Source: GCA-2732755 sp965228265
GTDB taxonomy: Bacteria > Planctomycetota > Phycisphaerae > Phycisphaerales > UBA1924
Length of the DNA: 64,000 nt
Direction: 5' to 3'
Assembly: GCA_965228265.1 (NCBI GenBank)
Contig: OZ245804.1
Span: 124,001 to 188,000, forward strand
A program made the translations under genes and the position numbers. The notes beneath the pieces were generated by a model. It ran no database searches. It was not told where the DNA came from and saw nothing but the letters and a program-made list of their open reading frames with translations. Positions 10,101-18,228 of this stretch are shown here, in pieces. Numbering within the stretch: position 1 is the first letter of the stretch; every line of letters begins with the position of its first letter.

Positions 10101-11319
10101 CGTCGAGTCCAGCAACCCCGCCGAGCTCGTCCGCCAGCTCCGCGTTATCACCGAAGAGCAACCCACCTTCTATCCGGGCTGGTCCGTCCTCACAGCCCAA
10201 CTCCAGAGCCAGGCCCGCTACGAGGAAGCCGCCGAGACCGCACTCACCGCCATGCGCATCATGCCGGGCGACCCGCGTCCTGCGCGCCTGGCCGTCGATG
10301 CGCTCCTGCTCATCAACGAGCCCCGCCGAGCACTCGCCGCCGCCGACGAGTGGAGCCGACGCTCCAAGCCCGACTCCTACCAGGCCGACACGACCATGGC
10401 CGCGCTGCACATCCGCCTCGGCTCCCCCACCAACGCCTCGCAGGTCCTCGAGCCCTGGGTCGAGCGCATCCAGGGCGACCCGGACGCCGCCCCGATCCTC
10501 GTCCGCCTGCTCGCAGCCGTCGACATCCTCCAGGGCAACCAAGCCGGCGCTTGGGAGCTCATCAAACCGCGCGTCGATCGGAACCCCCAGTGGCTCGCGC
10601 ACGCCATCGAGATCTCCCGCGACCTCATCCAGATCAAGGCGCCCATCAACGCCTCCGTCTCCTGGCTCGACCGGGTCACCAACCACTGGAAGCCGGGCAC
10701 CGAGGACACCCTCCGCATCGCCCAGGCCCGCATGGACATCGCCACCGCCACCGGCAGCGAGAACGACCTCCTCCTGACCATCCAGACCCTCGACCGCCTC
10801 CGCACCATGCCCGGTCAATCCGAATGGCAGGAACGCGGCGGCATGCTCCTGCGCATCGCCGCCGAGCGCATGCTCGGCCGCACCGCCGAGGCCGCCCAGC
10901 ACGCCCGAGAACTCGTCGCCGCCCGCCCCGACGACACCATCGCCCTGAGCATGCTCACTCTTGCCACCCTCGAATCAGGGGGCGACACACAACAGGCCCT
11001 CACCTCCGCGACCCGGGCCGTCCAGCTCGCCGAGCAGAACACCCGCGACCGAAGCGAGCTGACCACCGCCCTCGATGCCCTGGGCCAGGCCCAGCTCGCC
11101 TCGGGCCAGACCGCCGAGGCCGAGACCACCTTCCGCCGACTGCTCGGGCTCCAGTCCGATTCCGCCATGGCTCGCCTCGGCCTGGCCGAGGTCTTCATCG
11201 CCAAGGACCTGCCCGACGAGGCCCGCCGCATGGTCCAGAGCCCCGGCGTCGAGAGCGCCCTCGAACGCTCTCCGTGGATCCAAACAAGAGTCGACCAGAT
11301 CAACCGCCGCCTGCCCTAG
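7156..11319 (+). CDS. large membrane-anchored TPR protein
   Basis: A 1387-aa protein with an N-terminal membrane anchor (MILGSLAVLVIALGVGLSVV, residues 15-34) followed by tetratricopeptide-like helix pairs to the C-terminus. Repeated patterns include AYKLADASMRLP, PLELLVEIFGLLNQ, AARLAVDALLLINEP and ATLESGGDTQQALTSATRAV. It resembles the giant TPR proteins encoded with exosortase/EPS systems (PrsT-like), thought to scaffold polysaccharide synthesis or export in the periplasm. It follows the sugar transferase after 51 bp on the same strand and is probably the last gene of that operon. No enzymatic domain is visible. Ala, Asp, Glu and Arg dominate, which is normal for TPR arrays. Confidence 0.88.
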   Translation: MRTKNQRIVKRLMILGSLAVLVIALGVGLSVVRNRVKARTLQESREQGLAAYESGDLDLAAEKLGYYHATKNDDPDVAYKLADASMRLPSQGNEGLRSAALFAKRAADLAPTRTEPLELLVEIFGLLNQQTERLDAAERLLELDPASTIALDAKARALVAMGRRDEALEAANELTAITPDDPEGHRLVFAILSTEEPTIGRTKMAEYVKKLGESHPDDARFTVLRIHATALMGDLNTAREIAATMTDADLDARTLGEMMRSFDLLGMREAGDELLARHADKPDMLRAVSVLGVQRQFMRGQLDRATETARRALETPGAASADLLPWAMACGLEIADDRYAEILAESEFNTSYHEVMREGFLALANRDPVSARSAFSAALNIRREDPLAGALLADAMDRIGAWKDAALERRDVLRKTPEFTTVRLAHVDALMMRGRPVEADAAVRDGLELDPSNGALLLAHILCVAEMTSTGVSLPEEVRGAVRLARAMEGETDEVTPVTIPLARLLVAMGDRPDLDTTLDRITRADTNTINLRALMSLAEAIEAAGLPRAGELYAMIDQAERIDPYIILERATDMADDGDSQQGLALMDRKLEQARQSSEQLGLQMEMARAAYLDRTADSTAIEAIRALASANPGNAAVQTLVLESQTAWSDRQLISDAVSRLRTITGDDSTGWRLHEARRMLVFDPTAQSAAAVINLLDNENPAESADPVSELVLADAMSILGDARASADHLERAIDAGLDSPALVLRLISIRQSMGEIDNARRRAIALTQHEPVSDQIRRERVAALIRLGLYEPAKQDADLLAQTPNARNLIIAASLSGKLGDTAETNRRLDALMALNEVPDQVLSAAALTLVEADRTRDAYLLLERHRKPEPSTDFVLAEATLMESTGRPEDAAEVLAQAVRSNNDAELFTAQAGLLARLGRIDQAKAACDAGLAQAPSNQQLLLLKEAIGLVSAQHSSSIGEDAQAARRVIEALRANTVESSNPAELVRQLRVITEEQPTFYPGWSVLTAQLQSQARYEEAAETALTAMRIMPGDPRPARLAVDALLLINEPRRALAAADEWSRRSKPDSYQADTTMAALHIRLGSPTNASQVLEPWVERIQGDPDAAPILVRLLAAVDILQGNQAGAWELIKPRVDRNPQWLAHAIEISRDLIQIKAPINASVSWLDRVTNHWKPGTEDTLRIAQARMDIATATGSENDLLLTIQTLDRLRTMPGQSEWQERGGMLLRIAAERMLGRTAEAAQHARELVAARPDDTIALSMLTLATLESGGDTQQALTSATRAVQLAEQNTRDRSELTTALDALGQAQLASGQTAEAETTFRRLLGLQSDSAMARLGLAEVFIAKDLPDEARRMVQSPGVESALERSPWIQTRVDQINRRLP

Positions 11320-11463
11320 AATCGGACTCTGTTATCTACAAACAAGCCGCAAACTTCACACGCTAGTGAGCACTCAATATTTTTGATATTTTTCCCAGAC
11401 GCCCGATATCCGGTGGCGGGAGGTCCGTATACTGACTTTACAGAGGAAGCGGGGTAACAGGGC

Positions 11464-11492
11464 TTGACGGTGCCCCCAATTGCGGGCATGAT
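11464..11492 (+). promoter_or_regulatory. candidate promoter upstream of first tandem secreted-protein gene
   Basis: TTGACG at 11464-11469 and CATGAT at 11487-11492, 17 bp apart. A separate TATACT at 11428-11433 is an alternative -10 element. The 282-bp gap 11320-11601 holds no other gene; it is more AT-rich than its flanks and so may be regulatory. Confidence 0.3.
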
Positions 11493-11601
11493 GTACTGTA
11501 AGTTCTGAACAAAGAGCCAATTACGGCTCAGCCCCTCTTGCGACCAGACAATCGTTCTGGCGGAGACCAGGGCCGATAAATCAAAGAGATGAGGATCAGT
11601 C

Positions 11602-12345
11602 ATGGATACGACACGATTCGCAATGGCAGGGCTCGCGATTCTCGCAGCCGGGACCACAGCAGCACAGAATCTCACCGTTGTGAACGCTCCGCCCGCGGGT
11701 GAGAGCGGCCACGCCCAGATGCTCGCCGAAGCCTTCGGCGGCTCGTTCACCTCCCTCGGCCAGGTCGGGGGCAACAACGCGGTCTCGGGTGGCGCCAGCC
11801 TCACCGACATCGGGTTCACCAACGGTTCACTCACCTTCAGCCGCATCGCCGACGCCGGTGCCTCCGAGGGCATCAACCTCCGGAACGTCGCCGGGAGCGA
11901 CTCCGCCTGGACCGGCGGCTCCTACCGCGCCGAAGCCATCGGCGGCTTCTCGATGCACAGCCACACGCTCGGCTACATGACCGAGAGCGGCCAGTTCGAG
12001 ACCATCAGCGCCACCGGCGTCATGGGCGAGAACAGCTCCATCCACCCCAATGAAGCGTTTACCTGGGCCGTCCAGAACGGCAACGGGCAGACCTACTACG
12101 GCGACAGCTCCATGAACGGCGGCGCCGACCACATGGTCTCCTACGCCATGTACGACGAGTCCAACAAGCTCATCGGTGCCGTCCTCTTCTTCGAAGACTG
12201 GCACGGAGCCGCGAGCGACTACGACTACAACGACTTCGCAGTCCTCCTCACCCTCGCACCGACCCCCCAGGCCGCCCTGCTGGGCATCCTCGGTCTCGGC
12301 GGCGTGGGCCTCGCGACCGGACGTCGCCGCTCGCAGATCGCCTGA
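11602..12345 (+). CDS. secreted DUF4114-like protein with exosortase-type C-terminal signal, copy 1
   Basis: A 247-aa exported protein. It has a signal peptide (FAMAGLAILAAGTTAAQ), a body containing GESGHAQMLAEAFGGSFT, and near the C-terminus the DUF4114-style acidic motif SDYDYNDFAVLLTL, thought to bind metal. The tail reads APTPQAALLGILGLGG followed by an Arg cluster (GRRRS), like a PEP-CTERM sorting signal with PTPQA in place of PEP. It is the first of three tandem paralogues (next at 12571 and 13475) just downstream of the exosortase/EPS operon, so it is probably a substrate of that exosortase. It differs more from copies 2 and 3 than they do from each other. Function unknown; a surface or matrix role is inferred. 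Confidence 0.85.
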   Translation: MDTTRFAMAGLAILAAGTTAAQNLTVVNAPPAGESGHAQMLAEAFGGSFTSLGQVGGNNAVSGGASLTDIGFTNGSLTFSRIADAGASEGINLRNVAGSDSAWTGGSYRAEAIGGFSMHSHTLGYMTESGQFETISATGVMGENSSIHPNEAFTWAVQNGNGQTYYGDSSMNGGADHMVSYAMYDESNKLIGAVLFFEDWHGAASDYDYNDFAVLLTLAPTPQAALLGILGLGGVGLATGRRRSQIA

Positions 12346-12370
12346 TACAGGCTCAAAACTACTGATCCGA

Positions 12371-12403
12371 GTGCAGATCTTGAAAAAGATCTGCACTTTT
12401 TTT
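12371..12403 (+). terminator. Rho-independent terminator after copy 1
   Basis: A perfect 11-bp stem (GTGCAGATCTT / AAGATCTGCAC) with a GAAA loop is followed by seven T. It isolates the first tandem gene from the second. Confidence 0.9.
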
Positions 12404-12476
12404 ATGGGCAAACCCCTAAATAAAGCCCAAAAACCCATATTCAGTGTGGTTTGCATAAAACCCCTTGATCTGGAGA

Positions 12477-12504
12477 GTGACTACGGGCATACCCCTACTA
12501 TACT
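12477..12504 (+). promoter_or_regulatory. candidate promoter for copy 2
   Basis: TATACT at 12499-12504 with a weak GTGACT 16 bp upstream, about 70 bp before the start of the second tandem gene. An independent promoter is expected because a strong terminator lies just upstream. Confidence 0.35.
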
Positions 12505-12570
12505 GTTATGGACGCAGGTTGGAGGCCTGCAAGTGTGGGTTCTGAAAGAACTTGAGTAGGGAGAGATGGG

Positions 12571-13254
12571 ATGTCACGCCCTCTTATCGCAGCAACTATC
12601 GGTCTGTCACTGTTCGCCGGAATCGCCCTCGCAGACGGCGATGACGCGTACACCAACGTCCGCAGCCCCTCGCACGGCGAGGCCAGCCACGCCGACATTC
12701 TCGCGAATGCCTTTGGCGGGTCCTTTTCGGCTTCCGGAAGGGATTTCTCCAACGGCTCCATTTCCGCCATCCGCAACCGGGACTTCTCGCACCACGGCAA
12801 CGATGACCGCATCTGGGACGCCGGCAATTACTCGGCCAAGATGATCGCCAGCGAGAACTCGCGCGATTCCAGCTTCGGGTACATCAACGGCACCCACGGC
12901 GGGCACTACCAGGAACTCTTCGACTCCGACGATCTCGGCGCCGAGGCGTCCGTCTCCACCAGCAGCGATTTCCGCTGGGCCATCAAGGTCGACGGCTGGA
13001 TCTGGGACTCCGTCTACACCTCACGCGACGCCGATAACTGGGGCAAGGACATGATGGTGTCCTACAGCCTCTACAACAACTCGGGCAACTTCATCGGCTC
13101 CTTCCTCTTCTTCGAGGACAAGAAGCACGGCAGCGACAAGGACTTCAACGACGTCGCCGTCCTGCTCACCCTCGTCCCCACTCCCCAGGCCGCCACGATG
13201 GGCCTGCTCGGTCTCGGTGGCATCGGCGTCCTCGCCGGCCGTCGCCGCCGCTAA
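12571..13254 (+). CDS. secreted DUF4114-like protein with exosortase-type C-terminal signal, copy 2
   Basis: A 227-aa paralogue of the flanking genes. It has a signal peptide (MSRPLIAATIGLSLFAGIALA), then NVRSPSHGEASHADILANAF near the mature N-terminus, a middle part with FRWAIKVDGW, and the acidic HGSDKDFNDVAVLLTL motif of DUF4114-like domains. The tail is VPTPQAATMGLLGLGGIG with a terminal GRRRR. A clear ribosome site (GGGAGAGA) precedes the ATG at 12571. Terminators lie on both sides, so it is probably transcribed on its own. Role unknown; likely exported, processed by the exosortase and held in the cell surface or extracellular matrix. Confidence 0.86.
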   Translation: MSRPLIAATIGLSLFAGIALADGDDAYTNVRSPSHGEASHADILANAFGGSFSASGRDFSNGSISAIRNRDFSHHGNDDRIWDAGNYSAKMIASENSRDSSFGYINGTHGGHYQELFDSDDLGAEASVSTSSDFRWAIKVDGWIWDSVYTSRDADNWGKDMMVSYSLYNNSGNFIGSFLFFEDKKHGSDKDFNDVAVLLTLVPTPQAATMGLLGLGGIGVLAGRRRR

Positions 13255-13293
13255 GCACGTCGCATAACCGACGAATAGCACAACGATTTACCC

Positions 13294-13333
13294 GAGCGGG
13301 TCCGCAAATCATTGCGGGCCCGCTTGTGTTTTT
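13294..13333 (+). terminator. Rho-independent terminator after copy 2
   Basis: GAGCGGGTCCGCAA pairs with TTGCGGGCCCGCTT (one G-U pair) and is followed by GTGTTTTT. It ends the second tandem gene. Confidence 0.85.
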
Positions 13334-13474
13334 GAATCATCGTTAAGGCTTGTCCAGATTGACTTTATAAACAACGCCGGAACCTTGCGATCCGGGTCTT
13401 TCCCCCCATGATAGGGGTGCCGGCGAGATGTTCGAGCCGGGGAAGACAGACATCGGAAGACAAGGGGTTTCGCC

Positions 13475-14161
13475 ATGCGTCAGGCCAGTATCATCGCGAT
13501 CGCCGCCGCGGTTTCGGCCGGGGCTACTTCGGCTCAGTACACCAACGTCCACTCGCCCAGCTGGGGTGAGGCAAGCCACGCTCAGATTCTCTCCTCCGCG
13601 CTCGGCGGTACGTTCTCATCTGCTACCAGCAAGGACTACTCCAACGGCTCCATCTACGCCGACCGCATGAAGGACTCCAAGGACCGCTACTGGGCCGCCG
13701 GAACCTACCACGCCAAGATGGTCGCCAAAGAAGCCGCCTACACGCACACCTTCGGCACCGTCGAGGGCACCTACGGCGGAGGCCACCTCAACACCTACCA
13801 GGCCTTCCTCAACTCGACCGATATCGGCTCGGAAGCCACCATCCAGATGGACGAGAACTTCCGCTGGGCCATCGAGGCAGACAACGGCAATCACCATCAC
13901 AGCGACACCCTCTTCACCTCGCGTGATTGGGACAACTCGGGCTACCGCGACCACATGGTCAGCTACAAGCTGCTCCGCGACGGCAACCTCTTCGGCTACG
14001 CACTCTTCTTCGAAGACCTGAAGTACTGCCCCGACAAGGACTACAACGACGTCGCCGTCATCCTCACCCTCGTGCCCACCCCCCAGGCCGCGATGATGGG
14101 CCTCACCGGCCTCGGCGGGCTCGGACTTCTCGCCGGCCGCCGCCGCCGCGAAAGCATGTAA
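13475..14161 (+). CDS. secreted DUF4114-like protein with exosortase-type C-terminal signal, copy 3
   Basis: A 228-aa paralogue closest to copy 2. It shares TNVHSPSWGEASHAQILSSA, the DYSNGSIYADRMKD segment, ENFRWAIEADNGNH, SRDWDN..DHMVSYKLL and CPDKDYNDVAVILTLVPTPQ, then AAMMGLTGLGGLGLLAGRRRR as the sorting tail. A signal peptide ends near GATSA-QYT. The ATG at 13475 has an AAGGGG ribosome site. Two insertions around residues 85-135, including a His-rich NGNHHHSD stretch, distinguish it from copy 2 and may change ligand binding. Like its neighbours it is followed by a strong terminator and probably has its own promoter. Function unknown. Confidence 0.86.
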   Translation: MRQASIIAIAAAVSAGATSAQYTNVHSPSWGEASHAQILSSALGGTFSSATSKDYSNGSIYADRMKDSKDRYWAAGTYHAKMVAKEAAYTHTFGTVEGTYGGGHLNTYQAFLNSTDIGSEATIQMDENFRWAIEADNGNHHHSDTLFTSRDWDNSGYRDHMVSYKLLRDGNLFGYALFFEDLKYCPDKDYNDVAVILTLVPTPQAAMMGLTGLGGLGLLAGRRRRESM

Positions 14162-14195
14162 GCAACGTACGCCGCGATTTCTCTCTCGCTGCTTC

Positions 14196-14229
14196 GAGCA
14201 AGGCCCGTTCTGGGCCTTGCTCTGTTTTT
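14196..14229 (+). terminator. Rho-independent terminator between copy 3 and rmlB
   Basis: A perfect 11-bp stem (GAGCAAGGCCC / GGGCCTTGCTC) followed by TGTTTTT on the + strand. It lies between convergent genes and may help stop rmlB transcription from the other side. Confidence 0.88.
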
Positions 14230-14246
14230 GAAGCGAAGAGCGTTCG

Positions 14247-15266
14247 TTACCCGCCGTACATGTTGGCGTAGTAGTCCTGGTACGCCCCGCTCCGCACACG
14301 CTCCCACCACGGGCGGTTGTCCGTGTACCAGCGCACCGTGTCCTCGAGCGCCTTGGGCCAGGCCGACCGCGTCGGCTGCCAACCGAGCTCGCGTTTGATC
14401 TTGCTCGCGTCGATCGCGTACCGCCGATCATGCCCGAGCCGATCCTCGACATAGCGGATCATGTCCTCGCCCTTGCCCATCAGCCCGAGGATCGAGTGCG
14501 TGAGCTCGAGATTCGACCGCTCGTTGTTGCCGCCGATGTTGTACACCTCGCCCGCCGTGCCCTTCTCGAGCACCGTCAGCACCGCCTCACAGTGGTCGTC
14601 CACATGCAGCCAGTCGCGGACGTTCTTGCCGTCGCCGTACAACGGCACCTGCTTGCCGTCGAGCAGGTTCGTCACGAACAGTGGGATCACCTTCTCCGGG
14701 AACTGGTAAGGCCCGAAGTTGTTCGAGCACCGCGTCGTGCAGATATCCATCCCGAACGTGTGGTGGTACGCGCTGGCCAGGAGATCCCCGCCCGCCTTGC
14801 TCGCCGAGTACGGGCTGCTCGGGTCGAGGTGCGTCTCCTCGGTGAACTTGATCTCCGGGTTCTCCAGCGGCAACGAGCCGTACACCTCGTCCGTCGACAC
14901 ATACACAAACCGCTTCGTTCCGCCCGTCGCCCGTCGCCAGGCATCAAGCAGCACCTGCGTGCCGCGGGTGTTCGTATCAATAAACGGCCCGGAGTCCATG
15001 ATCGACCGATCAACATGGCTCTCGGCCGCCATGTGCACCACCGCGTCCACACCCTCGAGCGCCTTATCCAGGGCCGCCGGGTCGCGCACGTCGCCCTTGA
15101 TGAACGTGTAGCGATCATCCCCCTCGATCTCGCTCAGGTTCTCGAGGTTGCCCGAGTACGTCAGCACATCAAAGTTCGTGATGCGATAGTCCGGCCGCTC
15201 ACGCAGCAGAAGCCTGACGAAGTTTGATCCGATGAACCCGGCGCCGCCGGTAAGCAAGATGTGCAT
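14247..15266 (-). CDS. rmlB: dTDP-glucose 4,6-dehydratase
   Basis: Converts dTDP-glucose to dTDP-4-keto-6-deoxyglucose, the second step of dTDP-L-rhamnose synthesis in the cytoplasm. It is an extended short-chain dehydrogenase of 339 aa, the usual length. Visible features are the NAD-binding TGGAGFIGSNFVRLLL, the DVRD loop, HMAAESHVDRSI, the catalytic STDEVYGSL, the YSASKAGGD Tyr-Lys pair, and TRCSNNFGPYQFPEK. It is the last gene of the minus-strand order rmlA-rmlC-rmlD-rmlB, starting 30 bp after rmlD. The product probably feeds the neighbouring polysaccharide locus. Confidence 0.96.
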   Translation of the reverse strand: MHILLTGGAGFIGSNFVRLLLRERPDYRITNFDVLTYSGNLENLSEIEGDDRYTFIKGDVRDPAALDKALEGVDAVVHMAAESHVDRSIMDSGPFIDTNTRGTQVLLDAWRRATGGTKRFVYVSTDEVYGSLPLENPEIKFTEETHLDPSSPYSASKAGGDLLASAYHHTFGMDICTTRCSNNFGPYQFPEKVIPLFVTNLLDGKQVPLYGDGKNVRDWLHVDDHCEAVLTVLEKGTAGEVYNIGGNNERSNLELTHSILGLMGKGEDMIRYVEDRLGHDRRYAIDASKIKRELGWQPTRSAWPKALEDTVRWYTDNRPWWERVRSGAYQDYYANMYGG

Positions 15267-15296
15267 GTGTGACCTCTGCGCAGTGCTCTGCGTGGT

Positions 15297-16172
15297 TCAG
15301 CCCAGGGGCTCCAATCGTTTCAATACATCCGCCAGATTCGCCCGCCAATCGGGCATCCTCCCGATCAACGCCTCCGTGCGTGAAAGATCCAGCACGCTGT
15401 AGGCGGGCCTGGGCGCGGGCCTCGGGAATTCATCCGTTGTACAGGGCTTGATCTCGCACGCGTGCCCGAGCCCGTCGCGGATCGCGCAGGCAAACTCGTA
15501 CCACGTGCACTCCCCGCCGTCGGTCACGTGGAACGTCCCCGTCCCTTCCGCATCCACGAGGGCCACGAGCGAGCGGGCCAGGTGCTCGGCCGACGTCGGC
15601 CGACCTCGCTGGTCATCGACGACCTTCAGCTCATCCCTGTCACGGGTCAGCTTGGCCATCGTGCGGACGAAGTTGTTCGCCCACGGCGCATAAATCCAGC
15701 TCGTACGGGCGATGATGCATGCGCAACCGGAATCCTCGATCACCTTCTCGCCCGCCGCCTTGGTTCGGCCGTACGCACCGATCGGATCACGCGGCTCGTC
15801 AACCCGGTAAGGCTCGCTGGCCCGCCCGTTGAACACATAGTCCGTCGAGACATGCACCAGCTTCCCGCCCGCGTCCCCGAGCCGATCGCAGAGCGACTGC
15901 AATCCCTCGCCGCCGTTGACCGCCAGTGCATCGGCTTCGTGCGCCTCAGCGCCGTCAACATCCGTCCACGCCGCGCAGTTGAACCACACCGCGTCCATCG
16001 GCAGCCGCGAACGCTTCACCCCCTCCGGGTCGGCCACGTCGAACACCTTGCGGTCGGCCGCGATCACGCTCACGCCCCGTTCCTCGAGCAACGCGCAGAG
16101 ACCACGCCCGAGCATGCCTTTCGCGCCGAGCACCACCGCGCCCCGCTCGATGAGCAACGAATCCACGGTCAT
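15297..16172 (-). CDS. rmlD: dTDP-4-dehydrorhamnose reductase
   Basis: Reduces dTDP-4-keto-L-rhamnose to dTDP-L-rhamnose with NAD(P)H. It has an N-terminal nucleotide-binding VVLGAKGMLGRGL, FNCAAWTDVDGAEAH, VHVSTDYVFNG with the catalytic Thr-Asp-Tyr, YGRTKAAGE with the Tyr-Lys pair, and RTSWIYAPWANNFVRTM. I chose the ATG at 16172 because it makes a 4-bp ATGA overlap with the rmlC stop; an upstream ATG at 16190 lies inside rmlC. At 291 aa it is of normal length. The ATGA overlap suggests translational coupling to rmlC. Confidence 0.93.
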   Translation of the reverse strand: MTVDSLLIERGAVVLGAKGMLGRGLCALLEERGVSVIAADRKVFDVADPEGVKRSRLPMDAVWFNCAAWTDVDGAEAHEADALAVNGGEGLQSLCDRLGDAGGKLVHVSTDYVFNGRASEPYRVDEPRDPIGAYGRTKAAGEKVIEDSGCACIIARTSWIYAPWANNFVRTMAKLTRDRDELKVVDDQRGRPTSAEHLARSLVALVDAEGTGTFHVTDGGECTWYEFACAIRDGLGHACEIKPCTTDEFPRPAPRPAYSVLDLSRTEALIGRMPDWRANLADVLKRLEPLG

Positions 16173-16663
16173 CCGTGCTGGACCTCCCACGGGAAGCCGG
16201 CAAAGCCGTCGTGCGCCATCCGCTCCTCGTCGGGGTTCTCCGGATCGTACGCCTCGGTCACGAAGTACAACAGACCAGCCGACTCGGGGCCGACCGTCGC
16301 CGCCCCATGCCAGAGCGTCGGCGGGATGATGACTGTCCCCGGACTCTTCTCACCCGTCACGCGCGCCCAGCTCACACCGTCGGTCTGGCGGTGCACGCCA
16401 ACCTTCAGATGCCCGCGGAGCACCAGCCAGAAATCCGTCTGCTTCTTGTGACGGTGCCACGCCTTGATCACCCCCGGGTACTGCGTGCTGAAGTTCACCT
16501 GCCCCTTGGGCGAGAGAACGCCCTGGAGCTGATTCATCAGCGACCACCCGCGGTCATCCGCGAAGTGCCTGCTCGGCACGAACACCGGCTCGTGCTCGGC
16601 GAGCGCCCGGCGATACCCAGACTCGACTGTCCCGTCCCAGACGGGGATCCCGATCACACGCAT
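16169..16663 (-). CDS. rmlC: dTDP-4-dehydrorhamnose 3,5-epimerase family cupin
   Basis: A 164-aa cupin of the RmlC family, which epimerises C3 and C5 of dTDP-4-keto-6-deoxyglucose. It has GQVNFSTQYPGVIKAWHRHKKQTDFWLVLRGHLKVGVH, with the family's HxH/Lys catalytic and sugar-binding region, and later PPTLWHGAATVG. It is slightly shorter than classic RmlC (about 180 aa) and diverged in the N-terminal strand, so it may be an RmlC-like epimerase variant, but its place between rmlA and rmlD supports the rhamnose role. It starts 3 bp after rmlA ends and overlaps rmlD by 4 bp. Confidence 0.88.
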   Translation of the reverse strand: MRVIGIPVWDGTVESGYRRALAEHEPVFVPSRHFADDRGWSLMNQLQGVLSPKGQVNFSTQYPGVIKAWHRHKKQTDFWLVLRGHLKVGVHRQTDGVSWARVTGEKSPGTVIIPPTLWHGAATVGPESAGLLYFVTEAYDPENPDEERMAHDGFAGFPWEVQHG

Positions 16664-16666
16664 CGA

Positions 16667-17419
16667 TCAGCCCCCCACCGACGCAGGCATCTGCAGATGA
16701 TTCGCGCCGCCCTCGGCCACCAGCTTCGCCGCGCGGAACAGGCTCTCGTGCGTCCCCGCGTCCGTCCACCAGCCATCGAGCACCTGGCTCGTCAGCGTCC
16801 CGCGACGGATGTATTCATTATTCACATCAGTGATCTCAAGCTCGCCACGCTTGGAAGGCACCAGCGTCTTGCAGATATCGAACACCTCGTTGTCGTAGAA
16901 GTAGATCCCCGTCACCGCAAGATTGCTCTTGGGCTCCGTCGGCTTCTCCTCGATCGAAAGAATCTTCCCGTCTTCCACTTCCGCGACCCCGAAACGCTCC
17001 GGGTCGGGCACTTCCTTGAGCAGCAGCTTCGCGCCCGATTTCTGCGTAAAGAAATCGCCCGCGGCCTGACGGATGTTGCCCTCGATGATGTTGTCACCCA
17101 GAACCACGCACACCTTCCCGCCGTCGGCGAAGTCCTCCGCCAGCTTCAGCGCGTCGGCGATCCCGCCCTCGCCCTCCTGGTACGCGTACGCCAGGTGCTT
17201 GGCACCCAGGTCCTTCCCGTTCTTGAGCAGCTTCAGGAAGTCGCCCGCGTGGTCGCCCCCCGTCACGATCATGATCTCGTCCAGCCCCGCGTTGATCAGG
17301 CACTCGATCGGGTAGTAGATCATCGGCCGGTCATAGACCGGCAACAGGTGCTTGTTGGTGACCAGCGTCAGGGGCCGGAGTCTGGAACCGAGCCCGCCGG
17401 CGAGGATGATGCCCTTCAT
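16667..17419 (-). CDS. rmlA: glucose-1-phosphate thymidylyltransferase
   Basis: Makes dTDP-glucose from dTTP and glucose-1-phosphate, committing sugar to rhamnose synthesis. Residues 5-17 are the nucleotide-binding LAGGLGSRLRPLT, followed by NKHLLPVYDRPMIYYPIE, VVLGDNIIEGNI (metal-binding Asp), EKPTEPKSNLAVTGIYFYDN, and GWWTDAGTHESL. At 250 aa it is the short RmlA form without the C-terminal dimer extension of about 290-aa enzymes. It is the first gene of the rml operon, with AAAGG as a plausible ribosome site. Confidence 0.95.
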   Translation of the reverse strand: MKGIILAGGLGSRLRPLTLVTNKHLLPVYDRPMIYYPIECLINAGLDEIMIVTGGDHAGDFLKLLKNGKDLGAKHLAYAYQEGEGGIADALKLAEDFADGGKVCVVLGDNIIEGNIRQAAGDFFTQKSGAKLLLKEVPDPERFGVAEVEDGKILSIEEKPTEPKSNLAVTGIYFYDNEVFDICKTLVPSKRGELEITDVNNEYIRRGTLTSQVLDGWWTDAGTHESLFRAAKLVAEGGANHLQMPASVGG

Positions 17420-17547
17420 GGAAAAGTCGCCTTTCTTCCGTGTTCATGCAGTCTAGACAGCCCCCCCCGGACCTCCCGTTTCATCGGCCTCCGATCGAAC
17501 TCGGATCAGCCCGACTCGGTAGGATGACCCATACGGAGGGCCAAATC

Positions 17548-18216
17548 ATGCGTACCAAGACAAGCTTCATGCTCACCTGCCTCACCGCCGCGACCCTTGC
17601 CGTTGTCGGCTGCGAGGAATCCACGAGCACTTCATCCAACGCATCGCCTGAATCGGGGAGAAGCCCGCAGAGCCAGCTCGGCAAGTCCGTCGAGATGGGC
17701 AAGAACCTGCAAGACCAGATCCAGGGCCGAGACATGGCAGCCGGCGCGCTCGCCGACTCCATCTCCGGCGGCGACGGCGCCGTTCAGGTCGGCAACATCT
17801 CCATCCCCATCCCCGCCGGCTGGACCAAGGTCACACCCTCAAACTCCATGAGGCTTGCTCAGTACGAAGCAGAGGACGGCGAGGTCGTCATCGCCTTCAG
17901 CCAGGCCGGCGGCTCCATCGACGACAACATCGACCGCTGGGCGAACCAGGTCACTCAGAACAACGAGCCCGTCACCCCCGACGTCGAAGAACTCACCGTC
18001 GCCGGCTACCCCGCCGTCATCGTCGAACTCATCGGCCGCTACGCCGAGGGCGGCATGATGGGCACACCCACCTACCACAACGACTACCAGGTCAAAGCCG
18101 CCATCATCGACACCGGCGCCACGAAGACATTCATCAAAATGACCGGCCCAATCTCGCTCGTCGACGACCACGCCGCGCACTTCGACAACATGGTCCGGGG
18201 CATCGCTCGCAAGTAA
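17548..18216 (+). CDS. predicted lipoprotein of unknown function
   Basis: A 222-aa protein with a lipoprotein signal (LTAATLAVVGC, lipobox LAVVGC) and a Ser-rich linker, so it is likely anchored in a membrane. The mature domain has NISIPIPAGWTKVTPSNSMR and AQYEAEDGEVVIAFSQAGGS, a pattern found in small planctomycete lipoproteins; I cannot assign a function. The ATG at 17548 is preferred over 17440 and 17524 because it is preceded by GGAGGG at suitable spacing and opens directly into the signal peptide. It is divergent from rmlA and convergent with the PilZ/J-domain gene. Confidence 0.8.
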   Translation: MRTKTSFMLTCLTAATLAVVGCEESTSTSSNASPESGRSPQSQLGKSVEMGKNLQDQIQGRDMAAGALADSISGGDGAVQVGNISIPIPAGWTKVTPSNSMRLAQYEAEDGEVVIAFSQAGGSIDDNIDRWANQVTQNNEPVTPDVEELTVAGYPAVIVELIGRYAEGGMMGTPTYHNDYQVKAAIIDTGATKTFIKMTGPISLVDDHAAHFDNMVRGIARK

Positions 18217-18228
18217 TCGCCGGCCGCG

